Positions 34,523 through 43,752 of a stretch of 64,000 nucleotides of DNA are shown one piece after another; position 1 is the stretch's first letter, and each line of letters starts with the position of its first letter. A model generated the notes under the pieces. It made no database searches. It saw nothing but the letters and a program-made list of their open reading frames with translations, and was not told where the DNA came from. The DNA comes from Welwitschia mirabilis. Lineage: Eukaryota > Gnetophyta > Gnetopsida > Welwitschiales. Position numbers and translations under genes: made by a program. The stretch lies in assembly GCA_051453625.1 (NCBI GenBank), contig JBOZIK010000001.1:250719051-250783050 (forward strand), written 5' to 3'.

Positions 34523-35341
34523 GAGTGCAACATGTATGAGGTAATAAAATATTTAAAAATACTATACCTAGAATCAAAGATTTACAATTAGTGTTTCAAG
34601 TATTCTGGGCTCTTTCTTATATGCATAATCATGGATATCTCAAACCAGTTTGTGTATAAGTTATTATAGAAAAGTAGCTATTCATATTTTTGAACTTTGA
34701 TGGAAATATTAATAAAGAAATACAAGTATTAAACACTAATTTTTTATATGAGTGTCTTGTAGAAAATCTATTGATCTCCAAAGATATTATAAAGACAGCT
34801 AATTTTGTCTTACTCAAGAAGTTTTCTCAACACCTCCATATACAAATTACATTTCAATGAGATGGTGAGTTTAAAAAATATGTTATGAAACTCTAGTGTA
34901 TTTATTACTTATTTTTAACTTGATAATTATTTGATAACTTTCATTATCTTGTAGGTACTATACCCTAGAATTTTTACTTCAGTTGATATACTATTATAGT
35001 GTAATTTGTTGGCATAAACTTTTAATAAGTTTTCTTCAAAATTTATGCATCTCATTCTAATATTTGAAGTATTTTTCTAATATTTAATTTGAAATCTGAA
35101 TTTCAAGTATATGAGCAATAGGAGCTATAATGGGAGCTATAATGGTAGAATTATTTACCTTTCATCCCCTATTTCCTGGATCTATGAACATAGCGTAAAG
35201 TATTAAATGTTACTTTTTGTATTAAATGATTTATTGTGTTTGTTGTTTAATTACCAAAGGCTCAACTACTTTTTAAAACAACTTTCATTTGATGAAATGT
35301 AGTGAGACAGAGGTATTGTACATGCTCTGCAATGTTATTGG
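34523..35341 (+). pseudogene. MHK: MAK/MHK-like protein kinase fragment, first part
   Basis: Five exon pieces with plausible splice edges keep the order of a plant MAK-type kinase. Exon 34523-34648 has ECNMYEVIK and then FQVFWALSYMHNHGYLKP, and the frame is broken once. Exon 34763-34864 has ENLLISKDIIKTANFVL. Exon 34955-34982 covers the YRAPEVLLQ part. Exon 35108-35194 has AIGAIMGAIMVELFT followed by PLFPGS. Exon 35303-35341 covers ETEVLYMLCNVIG. The HRD catalytic loop is lost by a 12-base in-frame deletion (GY-LKP instead of GY-FHRD-LKP), DFG reads NFV, and TGG at the DMWAMG box is TGA. It cannot be an active kinase. The N-terminal ATP-binding lobe is absent. The last exon is split by the copia tandem at 35342 and continues at 54402. 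Another MAK-family kinase is possible. Confidence 0.82.
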
Positions 35342-35378
35342 TATTAGATTATGTTTTGTTAATTAATGTCAAACTAAT
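35342..35378 (+). repeat. First LTR of the tandem, start only (rest in gap)
   Basis: TATTAGATTATGTTTTGTT and the following AATTAATGTCAAACTAAT equal the start of the LTR at 38060. The next base is a gap, and sequence after it is already protease. The remaining LTR and gag of this copy are therefore missing from the assembly. Confidence 0.85.
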
Positions 35379-35478
35379 NNNNNNNNNNNNNNNNNNNNNN
35401 NNNNNNNNNNNNNNNNNNNNNNNNNNNNNNNNNNNNNNNNNNNNNNNNNNNNNNNNNNNNNNNNNNNNNNNNNNNNNN
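35379..35478. other. Assembly gap (100 N, unknown size)
   Basis: Exactly 100 N, a conventional placeholder for a gap of unknown length. By comparison with the second copy (38097-41150) it should hide about 3 kb: the rest of one LTR, the primer site and gag. Confidence 0.97.
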
Positions 35479-35990
35479 TGTATCACCTAAGTCTAATAAG
35501 ATTAAGTAGGTAAGAGATAACAATCTTAAATGTTTTCTAACATAGATAGCTCTCAAAATATTAAGTACAAATAGTTGATACCTAGACAGTGGATGCTCAA
35601 GTCATATGTCTAAAGAAAGATTAAACTTTTTAATGCCTAAAGAGTATTGATGGAGAAAATATCATTTTTGAAAATAATAAAAAGACAAAGATAGAAGGTA
35701 CATGATTGATTAAAGGGAATAAATTACCTAAACTTGCTAATGTACCTTAGGTGAATGGGTTAAAACATAACTTATTGAGAATTAGTTAATTGTGTAACAA
35801 AGGTCACAAAGTAATTTTTGGAAAATGAAAATTGGAAGTTGTAAATGTAAAATCAAATGTTTTTTTTACTACAAAATAAGTAGATAACATCTATAGAATA
35901 AATATTTATTTAATTGATTAGTTAAATTATATAAACTACAACATGTAAAATGGAATTAATAGCTTAAATTTTAATAAATCTGAATGTTTT
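35479..35990 (+). pseudogene. Protease / GAG-pre-integrase remnant, tandem copy A
   Basis: Reading YLDSGCSSHMSK after a stop (TGG to TGA at 35577) shows the copia aspartic protease site D-S-G-C-S-x-H-M with the catalytic triad intact. Then NGLKHNLLRIS, a stop in place of Gln, and LCNKGHKVIFG (35755-35820) match the copia GAG-pre-integrase pattern GLKHNLLSISQLCDKGxKVxF. After about 35990 the match to copia pol stops. Copy B at 41150-41650 is parallel. Confidence 0.85.
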
Positions 35991-36079
35991 CTAGAAAACT
36001 TTAAAGTTATACCCTGTGCTTAAAATTTACTTATTAATCATAAAAATGAACTAAGGGTTTACTTATCTTTCCCTGATTG

Positions 36080-36230
36080 ATTGTAGGGAGTCAATCAAAT
36101 CTAAAATTTGGTTAAACAGATGTGATCGATTGATTAGCCTGAAAGGATGGTTACTTAGTCCTCTTCCGATATTGTAGACCCATGTCTCAATGGGTTGACT
36201 GAAATCTCGAGTGGTCAACTAAACCTAATG
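36080..36230 (+). repeat. GTCGAC-type motifs upstream of ORF copy A
   Basis: Several GTCAACT/GTTGACT-like units (GGAGTCAATCAAAT, GATCGATTGATTAG, GGGTTGACTGAAAT, GTGGTCAACTAAACC) occur in 150 bases. The counterparts in copy B at 41755-41885 are partly better preserved (GGGTCGACTGG). The same motif is arrayed in the LTRs. Confidence 0.6.
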
Positions 36231-36298
36231 AATCATAGTGTGAAAGTACTATAGGTGAACCTAATTTCTTTCTTCATTTTGCCCTATTTTACTTTATC

Positions 36299-36307
36299 TA
36301 TAAAATA
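36299..36307 (+). promoter_or_regulatory. TATA-like box before ORF copy A
   Basis: TATAAAATA lies about 146 bases upstream of the ATG at 36445. The same place in copy B has TATAAAAG. The conserved spacing suggests a separate internal promoter for the extra ORF; this is an inference. Confidence 0.5.
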
Positions 36308-36444
36308 AAGAGGTTCTTAAATCAATTTCCTTGTGTTCTCGCCTTCTCTATTTCTTATATCTAAAGCTTTTTCTTCTAGATCTAGAGCTTTGCTCTTAGA
36401 TCTAGTGTCTTTATTTCAGATTTCTTACTTTTAGAATCTTAGAA

Positions 36445-37484
36445 ATGTCTAAAATCTCATCAAAGAAGAGAGTTAAAGAAGCTTTGTCAAGAGATCCTAC
36501 CCTTTTCTATTATGAAATGTCTAAGGAAGATGTTGACAAGTTTACAGAGAAGTTTAAGAAGAAACCCGTGTATCAAGAATAGTCTATGACAACATTAGAA
36601 CTCAGAGAGCTTAGGTATATCATTCAGGTCCTAAAAAATTAGAATCTTGATTATTTTCTAAATGTTTGTAGTTTTTCTTATCCATTCCTTACTTGTATGT
36701 TTTATTGCAATGTTTCTTATGATTGTGAATTAGGAACCCTTAAAACCCTTATTTTGGAAAGCGGTTGAGAGCTACCCAAAATCTCATTTTTGATCTAACT
36801 AATCTTCTTAGAGGGTACTATGAAGAGCTTTGTCCTCTTTAAGATACCATAGAAGATAAGCCTACTATTACCAGGGAGATATATGATAAGGCTCACTCTT
36901 GGAAAGACACTCTTTATACTTTTTTATTAATATCAAAGTATTGCTTTCTTCACTTGATTTTTACTTATAATGTTTTACCTTTAGCTAGGTATCATAATGA
37001 GGCATTCAGCTACAAGCCTATTTAATGTATCTAGTAGGGACATAGCTTTCTATTAATTCTTCTGCCATCATACTAAAGAATATGGTCTCTCAGTTGGAGT
37101 ATCATGGACTAGGGCCTTACCCTACTCTATGCTTATTACAAACTTATGATATTATTTTTGTGTAACCTTCTATCTAAAGTGAAAACCCTCCAATCCATGG
37201 CATCCATTGGGCATGTAACTTTATCTCATATGCATTTCTTTGCCCCTTTTAAAAAATTATCAAAGTCACCCTCTTCAAAGGAAGCCTCTCTTGATGAAAC
37301 TTTTCCATCTATGAGATAGATTAATTCCCATACCAGACACATGAAGGAAGCACTTATAGCAGTTGGATATGACATTTATGATACTTTAACAAAGGCCAGC
37401 AACTTAGCAAACATGGGAGGAGATAAAGAAGATTTAGAGGAAGACTCTAAAGAAGAAGAAGAGGAGGAGGAAAAATCTAATTAG
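36445..37484 (+). pseudogene. Extra ORF of the tandem, copy A (plant transposon protein-like)
   Basis: Reads from ATG (MSKISSKKRVKEA) to a tail of Glu/Asp codons ending near 37484, with several stops and shifts. It parallels copy B throughout: RDPTLFYYEMSKEDVDKFTE, then LRELRYIIQVLKNQNLDYFL, YPFLTCMFYCNVSYD, LPYSMLITNL and a Lys/Glu-rich end. A conserved order of 'grip on FY(C/A)N' and 'LPYxxLxTxLxxHFxV' resembles the putative plant transposon protein family often found in plant repeats. Its biochemical role is unknown. It occupies the place of integrase and reverse transcriptase. Confidence 0.65.
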
Positions 37485-38059
37485 AAGCTTTAAAATAATG
37501 TTTTTTATATGTTTTTGTACTTTCCATTGTTATTGATGCCAAAGAGAGAGAAATATCTATTTGTTATTGCATATTTTCATATTATTTTAGATGTAGCATA
37601 ATCTTGATAAGCACTTTTAATTTGTAATGTTTTCATATGGAATCTACATGCACTTCATTTTTATGCTCTAAATTATTCTCAATTAGTATCTCAAATCTTT
37701 TTATGCTTGTATAAATTATATGTGCTTAACATGTTTTTTCCATGATGCATTTTAAAGTCTTAAATGATTATTTCATAAATTTAAATGTTGATTTCCAATA
37801 TTGGAAATGAACTCTAAAATGTATTAACTGATCCAAATGTTAAATAGTTTATATGATCACATTAGGAATTTCATAAAATTTACCTTCGTAACCTTATAAC
37901 TGTGCATCTTAAAATTGTTTCATTTTTAAGCATAAAATTTGATTATATAAAATGCCTTAATTTTCTTTTAAAATGTATAATATTTTATAAAAGAATAATA
38001 GGCATTTTGCTAGGGTAAGTTTTTCTATGTCCTAAATATTCTCATAAATAAGTATTATT
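37485..38059 (+). other. 3' non-coding part of tandem copy A
   Basis: AT-rich, parallel to 43146-43752 in copy B. The polypurine tract that precedes the third LTR (AAAGGGGAAGA) and about 20 neighbouring bases are missing here: AAGTATT runs almost directly into the LTR. Confidence 0.65.
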
Positions 38060-38224
38060 TGTTAGATTATGTTTTGTTAATTAATGTCAAACTAATTTTT
38101 TCTATGTAGCAAATTTTATGTATCTTGTGAAAAATATATTAATCACTTATAGGTCTAAAGATCAAATTAAAACCATTGAATCTAAGTACTAAAAACTTGT
38201 CAAGTTTATTTACCCTCTTGAGGA

Positions 38225-38730
38225 ATTGACTAGACTTTTAAGGGATCAACCACACCTGAAGTAGACACTCAGAAATTGAACTAAATTTAGAGGGGTTAAC
38301 TAGATTTATGATGAGGTCGACTAGACATATAGCCTCGAGAGCTAGCATCCCTGAACCAAATGGTAAGGGGTCAACTAGACCATTATGGGGTTGACCAGAT
38401 TTATGATGGAATCAACCAGATCATTGAAGGGATCGACTAGACCTGAGCATTGCATAGCTAATACTCCTAAGCTGATCATCATAGGATCGACTGAACACCT
38501 GAAGGAGTCGACCAGACCTAATGCAGAAAATTGAAAAGATCTTTATCAAGATAAGTGGATGACTAGATTTAATGGTGGGTGACTAGATGGGTATCGATTA
38601 AACCTAAACGAGGTTAACCAAATATGAATTCATAAGAAATTAGTATGACTAAAAATTTCACTTTGGTAACCTGTATAAGACATGACACCAAATGGAGTTG
38701 ACGAGACTTTTGAGGGGTCGACTAGACGAA
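38225..38730 (+). repeat. GTCGAC-motif array in the LTR
   Basis: About 13 units like GGGTCGACTAGACC, GGGTTGACCAGATT, GGATCAACCACACC and GAGTCGACCAGACC at irregular 20-60 base spacing. Most differences between units are transitions. The array lies upstream of the LTR TATA box, where regulatory repeats of U3 would be expected. The corresponding array in the third LTR is at 43918-44425. Confidence 0.75.
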
Positions 38731-38852
38731 ATGGAACTAAAATTTTCTATCCCTTTTATATCTATTATATATCCCTTAAATAGCTATTTTCTAGCCATTT
38801 ATAGCTATTTAAAGTACATTTTCAAATGTAATAAATCCTAAAATCCTTTTAA

Positions 38853-38861
38853 TATAAATAG
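38853..38861 (+). promoter_or_regulatory. LTR promoter TATA box (middle LTR)
   Basis: TATAAATAG, conserved in the third LTR at 44546-44554. The place downstream of the motif array and ~670 bases before the LTR end fits U3/R. Confidence 0.65.
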
Positions 38862-39116
38862 CCAAGAGATAGATGACTAAAGAACCTTTTTGGCTCTGAT
38901 GAACTAGTACTGAAATCTTGTGATATTTACTATCGAGTTTTGGCATTTATACTTAGGACCAAGGAAGATCTCTTATCTATATTATCTATACATTCAAGGT
39001 CAAATATAGTGCTTTATCTTGTGTACATATATAGGATAAGAGCCGTTAAATCTACTGTATTAAGAACGAGTGATATATGTGCATCTTGGCATCATTGCAT
39101 TACTATTCTACATTAT

Positions 39117-39217
39117 GAAAGGTTGAGACTAAGCCTTGAAAAGTTTGTTCAAAGGTTGAAACTAAGCCTAGAAAATTCCATTCAAAGATTGAGACTAAGC
39201 TTGGAAAAATCCATTTG
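39117..39217 (+). repeat. Three tandem ~31-base units in the LTR
   Basis: Units beginning GAAAGGTTGAGACTAAGCC, CAAAGGTTGAAACTAAGCC and CAAAGATTGAGACTAAGC follow head to tail. The array is repeated in the third LTR at about 44801-44900. Confidence 0.8.
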
Positions 39218-39527
39218 TAAAGGTTACAGATGAACCTAAAATACCTAGTAGAGTAACAAAGATTCATATCAAGCTTAGTGATAAACTGATTATTGAGAGT
39301 GGAGTAAGGGGTTTCCCAAACCACTATAAATCCTATATGCATCTATTTGATATTTTATGCTTTTAATTATTTCTTTTCTTTACTTCTATTAGCTTTTTAC
39401 ATACATTTTTTCAATTATTAAATTATTTTATGCAGTTTTTGATATATCTTGGTTCATTTAAATACTTTGTTTTTTAAATTTTTAAGAGTCTATTCACCCC
39501 CTCCTCTAGGGTTCTTGATTCTATCAG

Positions 39528-39540
39528 TTGGTATTAGAGC
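39528..39540 (+). other. Primer binding site, initiator tRNA-Met type
   Basis: TTGGTATTAGAGC lies one base after the middle LTR. The consensus TTGGTATCAGAGC differs by a single C-to-T change. It confirms the LTR edge and plus orientation. Confidence 0.88.
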
Positions 39541-39591
39541 TAAGTTAAATATTTTCTAGATCTTATCTAATCTAGACTTTAGAACTCTACA

Positions 39592-40706
39592 ATGAGTAAT
39601 CCATCTGATGGTTTTTCCATTAAACTTCCACCCATGTTTAATGGGTTAAACTATTCTTATTAGAAAGCTAGAATGATAATATTTCTTAGATCTTTAGATG
39701 CTGATATAGAAGAAGTTATTTATAAAGGTTATTCTGTGCCTATGTTAACAAAAATAGATGTTAATGATGCTACTATCTTAGTTCCCAAAGCCCAAGATCA
39801 ATGGACCCCTACTAACAAGATAAAAGCCATCACAAATGTTTGTGCTCTTAATGCAATATTTTGTGTAGTCTATGTAAATGAGTTTAAGCATATAGTGAAT
39901 TGTAATCATGCTAAAGAGGCTTGAAACATTCTTGAAGTAGCACATGAAGGAACATCAACTGTAAAACAAGTAAAACTTTAAATACTTATTTTAAAATTTG
40001 AAGACGTTTATATAGACAAAGAGAAACCTTGCAAGAATTCTTTGCAAGACTCACTAATATCATAAACTCTATGGAAAGCCTTGGAAAACACTTGGATGAA
40101 GAAAAGATGGTAAGGAAGATTTTGAGATCTCTACCAAAGAGATTTGAACTAAAATTCATATCCATTAAAGAGAGTAAAAACATAAATGTAATGGCACTAG
40201 AAGAACTATAAGGTAATTTACGAATCTATGAACTTAAATTTATTAAAGATAAGAAGAAAAGTCTTACTTTAAAATGTGTGCAAGAAGATTATAAATCCAA
40301 AAGATTAAATGAGGACTTAGATGATGATGAAGTAATTCTTCTAGCAAGAAGATTCAGAAAGTTTCTACATAGAAAGAAAAAGAAAGGAGAGTTAAGTAAA
40401 AACTCTAAAAGGAATTATTTAAAACACAAAAAGGAGCAAGAAAAAGGTAAAGAACTCCAATGCTACTCATGTAAAGGATTTGGTCATATAGCAAATGAGT
40501 GTTCCAACACAAGAAGAGATAACAACAAAACAAAGAATCCTTTTTTTATTATTACATGGGACAATGAGGATGATGATAATGATAGCTATTCAGATCAAGA
40601 GTTAGACAAAGACAAAATGTTATATTTCATGGTGATTGTGCCTTCCCTAAAAAACTTACCTAGCACATCAGAGCTTGATGACTTGGACATGGTCACTGAA
40701 GAATAG
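39592..40706 (+). pseudogene. Copia gag with CCHC knuckle, tandem copy B
   Basis: Starts MSNPSDGFSIKLPPMFNGLN, a typical opening of this copia gag type. A TAG replaces Trp at 39661, then a long open stretch follows (RMIIFLRSLDADIEEVIYKG). After a stop and a frameshift near 39980-40025 the gag helix region continues (LQEFFARLTNIINSMESLG, KILRSLPKRFELK) and a basic part leads to a perfect zinc knuckle C-Y-S-C-K-G-F-G-H-I-A-N-E-C at 40461-40502. The frame from 40278 stays open to 40706 and ends in an acidic Asp/Glu stretch. Gag would form the particle and bind RNA. Only a few lesions are present, so this is among the younger copies here. Confidence 0.9.
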
Positions 40707-41650
40707 AATGAGCTAGAAATACATATCAGGAGCTATATGATGAATGTAAAAAGCTAGCTAAAAGGATAAATAATCTGAATAGAGTATTGAAGACTATCAT
40801 CAAAGAAAAAGAGGAAATGAAAATGAAGTATAATATGCTAAAATTTGACATCATCAATCTATTGTGATAGGTAAAAGATCTATCTTTCTTTGTAAATAAA
40901 TTTTCTAGTAGTTCTTCTAAATTGGAACAGATGCTTAGAGTGAAAACCTACTAAAGATAGATCAGGTATAGGTTTTAGTTCACAAAATTCACAAGAATAA
41001 GTGAACAGGCAATGTAAGTATACTTCTAAAATTTCATGTAATTTTTGTGGTAAAATTGATCATTTAAAGATATTTTGCAAGATTAAACAATTAATGCTTT
41101 TCTTAGATTTTGTAAATTCTTTACTGTTTAAATTCATTCCTAAAAAAAAGTATACCACCTAAGTCTAACAAGACTAAGTGGATAAGAACTAATAATATCA
41201 ACAGTTTTTAACATAGATAGCTCTCAAAAGATTATATACAAATAGTTGGTACCTACACAATGGATGCTTAAGGCATATGAATGGAAAAAGATCAAACTTT
41301 CAACCTTTAAGGAGTACTAATAGGGAAGATGTTATTTTTGAAAATAATTAAAAGGCAAAGATAAAAGATACAAGATGCATCAAAGGAGGTAACTTACCTG
41401 AACTTGATGATGTGATTTATGTGAATGGTTTGAAACATAACTTATTAAGTATTAGTTAATTGTATGACAAAGATCACAAAGTAATTTTTGGAAAATTGAA
41501 ATGTGAAATTAGATATGTGAAACAAATGTTACCATTCTTACTATAAAACAAGTAGATAATACCTATATAATAGATACTTGTTTGATTGATCAGTTAAATT
41601 ATATAAAATACCACATGCAAAATAGAAATGTTAGCTTAAATTTGATCAAT
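40707..41650 (+). pseudogene. Gag C-terminus, second knuckle, protease and GAG-pre-integrase, copy B
   Basis: A coiled-coil-like stretch (CKKLAKRINNLNRVLKTIIK, then KEEMKMKYNML) is followed by a second intact CCHC knuckle C-N-F-C-G-K-I-D-H-L-K-I-F-C at 41037-41078. The protease site reads WYLHNGCLRHMNG near 41247, so the catalytic D-S-G is H-N-G and dead, unlike copy A. NGLKHNLLSIS, a stop, and LYDKDHKVIFG (41434-41500) match the GAG-pre-integrase. As in copy A, copia pol homology ends near 41650. Confidence 0.85.
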
Positions 41651-41955
41651 ATGAATGTTTTCTAGAAAACTCTGAAGTAAGAACCCATTTTTGGAATTTA
41701 CTTATTAATTACAATGATGAACTTGGGGTTTACTCGTCGTCTTCTGTCTAATTGGATCTATTATTTAGTCAACTGAATGTGATTGATCAACTGGCCTAAA
41801 AGTCCAATCGCTCAAATCCCTTCCTATATTATAGACTCGCATCTCGATGGGTCGACTGGTACCTTAATCGATTAACTAGATCTAATGGATCATAGTCTGA
41901 AAGTACCATCGATGAACTTGATTTCTTTCTTCAGTTTGCCCTATTTCACCTTTTT

Positions 41956-41963
41956 TATAAAAG
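41956..41963 (+). promoter_or_regulatory. TATA-like box before ORF copy B
   Basis: TATAAAAG about 146 bases upstream of the ATG at 42102, at the same spacing as in copy A. GTCGAC-type motifs lie directly upstream (41755-41885). Confidence 0.5.
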
Positions 41964-42101
41964 AAAAAGTTTCCTAAATCAATTTTCTTGTGTTCTAGCC
42001 TTCTCTACCTCTCAGATCTAAAGTTCTTCTTTTCAGATCCAGAGCTTTGCTCTTAGATCTAGTGTTTTTCTTTTAGATTTCTTACTTTTAGGTTCTTAAA
42101 A

Positions 42102-43145
42102 ATGACTAAAAGCTCGTTAAGAAGAAGAGCTAAGAAATCTTCATTAAGAAATCCTATCCTTTTCTACCATGGTATGTCTGAAGAAAACATTGACAAGTTT
42201 TCAGAGAAGTTCAAAAAAAATCTTGTGTGTCAAGAATGGTTTGTGGTAACATCAGAGCTTAGAGAGCTTAAGGATATCATTCAGGTCCTGAGAAATCAAG
42301 ATCTTGATTATTTTCTAGATGTTTCTGGCTTTGCTTGTTTATTTCTTACTTGCATTTTTTATTGCAATGCATTTTATGATCATTATTCAGAAATCCTTAA
42401 AACCCTTGTTTAGGGGAAGTGGCTGAGAGTTATTACAAATCTCATTTCTAATCTAATTAATCTTCCTAGAGGTGACTATAAAGAGTTTTAAATCCTTCGA
42501 GACACCATGGAAGACAAGCATGCAGTTACCAAGGAGATCTATGATAAGGTTCACTCTTAGAAACACACCTTTTCCACTTCTTTATTAACACCCAAGTATC
42601 GCTTTCTTCATTTGATTTTTACTTATAATTTTTTACCTTTAGCTAGGCATGGTGATGAGGCCTCCATCTACAAAGCCTATCTGATGTATCTGGTAGGAAC
42701 AATGCATTCTATTGATGCTTTTACCATAATACTAAAGAATATGATCTCTCAGTTAGAATATCACAAGACTAAAGCCTTACCCTACTCTGTGCTTGTCACA
42801 AATTTGTGCCATCATTTTCATGTAACTTTCTATTCAAAACTTGAAACCCTATAACCTATGATAGCCTTTGACCATGTAACTTTATCTCATATGCATGTCT
42901 TTATCCCCTTTAAGAAATCCTCAAAGTCACCCTTTCTAAAGGAATTTTCTCCTAATGAAACTCTTTTATATCTAGGATAGATTAATTTTCATACTAGACA
43001 CATGAAGGAATAACTCATAGCAGCTAGGTATGACATTGTTGACACTTCAGCAGAGGCCACTAGCTCAACATGCATGGAAGAAGATGAAGAAGAGGAAGAA
43101 GATTCAGAAGAAGACTCTAAAAAGAAAGAATAAGAAGAGGAGTAA
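42102..43145 (+). pseudogene. Extra ORF of the tandem, copy B (plant transposon protein-like)
   Basis: Starts MTKSSLRRRAKKSSLR (basic), then NPILFYHGMSEENIDKFSEK, LRELKDIIQVLRNQDLDYFL and FLTCIFYCNAFYD, open for 103 codons to 42413. After a stop it continues through an open piece at 42612-42854 (LPLARHGDEASIYKAYLMYL and ALPYSVLVTNLCHHFHVTF) and ends with an Asp/Glu/Lys-rich tail near 43145. The order, with a basic head, a middle with an FY(C/A)N-type box, an LPYxxLxTxLxxHFxV box and an acidic tail, resembles the putative plant transposon protein family. It is not an integrase, reverse transcriptase or envelope protein. Both copies keep it at the same place, so it belonged to the element before the tandem formed. 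Confidence 0.68.
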
Positions 43146-43738
43146 TCTTATAAAATCTTGTTTATATTTTGCTTATGTGTGACTCTCCTTTGTTATTGAT
43201 GTTAAAAAGGAAAGAATTAGTTATTTATTATTGTTTGTTTACTTATGCTTTCAGATGTAACATGCTCCTGATAAGCACTTTTACTTTGTAATGTTTGCAT
43301 ATGTTTAATAAAATCAACATGCATTTCGTTTCTATGTTCTAAATTATTCTTAATTAGTATCTCAAATCTTTTTGTGCTTATGCAAATCATATGTGCTTAA
43401 CATTTTTTTTCCAATGATGATATTTAAAGTTTCAAATGGTTATTTCACAAATTCAAATGTCAATGTTCAGTATTATAACTAAGCTCTAAAATGTGTTAAA
43501 TGATTAATATGCTAAATGATTTATGTGATCACATTGTACTTTCATAAAATTTATGTTCTTAATCCTTCAAATGTGAATCTTAAGAGTGTTTCATTTTAAG
43601 CATAAAATTTATCTATTCAAAATGTCTTAATTTGATTTTAAAAGGTTTAATACTTTATAAATAATAATAGGCATGTTTTGAAGGGGAGTATTTCTAAGTC
43701 CTAAATATTTTTACAACTAAGTATTTTTGCCATCAATG
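43146..43738 (+). other. 3' non-coding part of tandem copy B
   Basis: AT-rich and parallel to 37485-38059, with no open frame of note. It leads to the polypurine tract. Confidence 0.6.
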
Positions 43739-43752
43739 TTAAAGGGGAAGAT
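43739..43752 (+). other. Polypurine tract of the tandem element
   Basis: TTAAAGGGGAAGAT directly before the third LTR. It has no counterpart before the middle LTR. Confidence 0.82.

Larger units (their letters stand above)
33546..35341 (+). mobile_element. CACTA element 2, left part, carrying a kinase gene fragment
   Basis: The left terminus TACTACTAGAAATATAGGC matches the CACTA end CACTACAAGAAATAAAGGC of the complete element at 44912-54099. It is followed by the same kind of subterminal TTTTAAGG/CCTTAAA repeats to about 33790. Inside lie exons of a MAK/MHK-like kinase. The tandem copia insertion starts at 35342, so the rest of this element should resume at 54402. Its right terminus was not found in the window. 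The bases AGT just before the terminus would be the 3-bp target duplication, which cannot be checked. Confidence 0.7.
38060..39526 (+). repeat. Middle LTR of the tandem (complete)
   Basis: A 1467-base LTR starting TGTTAGATTATG and ending TTCTTGATTCTATCA, with TATTCACCCCCTCCTCTAGG near the end as in many plant copia LTRs. It contains a GTCGAC-motif array (38225-38730), a TATAAATAG box (38853) and three tandem ~30-base units near 39117-39217 (GGTTGAGACTAAGCCTTGAA). It serves as the empty-site reference for the CACTA insertion in the third LTR: the target is AAAGGTTACAGATG at 39220-39233. Confidence 0.9.

Noticed and set aside
34940-34960. ATCTTGTAGG as the right terminus of CACTA 2
   Set aside because: It resembles TTTCTTGTAGTG but has no subterminal repeats before it and fits as the splice acceptor of a kinase exon.
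38940-39342. 97-codon + and 79-codon - open frames with a repeated peptide (LRLSLEKS)
   Set aside because: Both lie within the copia LTR, and the repetition comes from the three tandem ~31-base DNA units. No evidence that either is translated.
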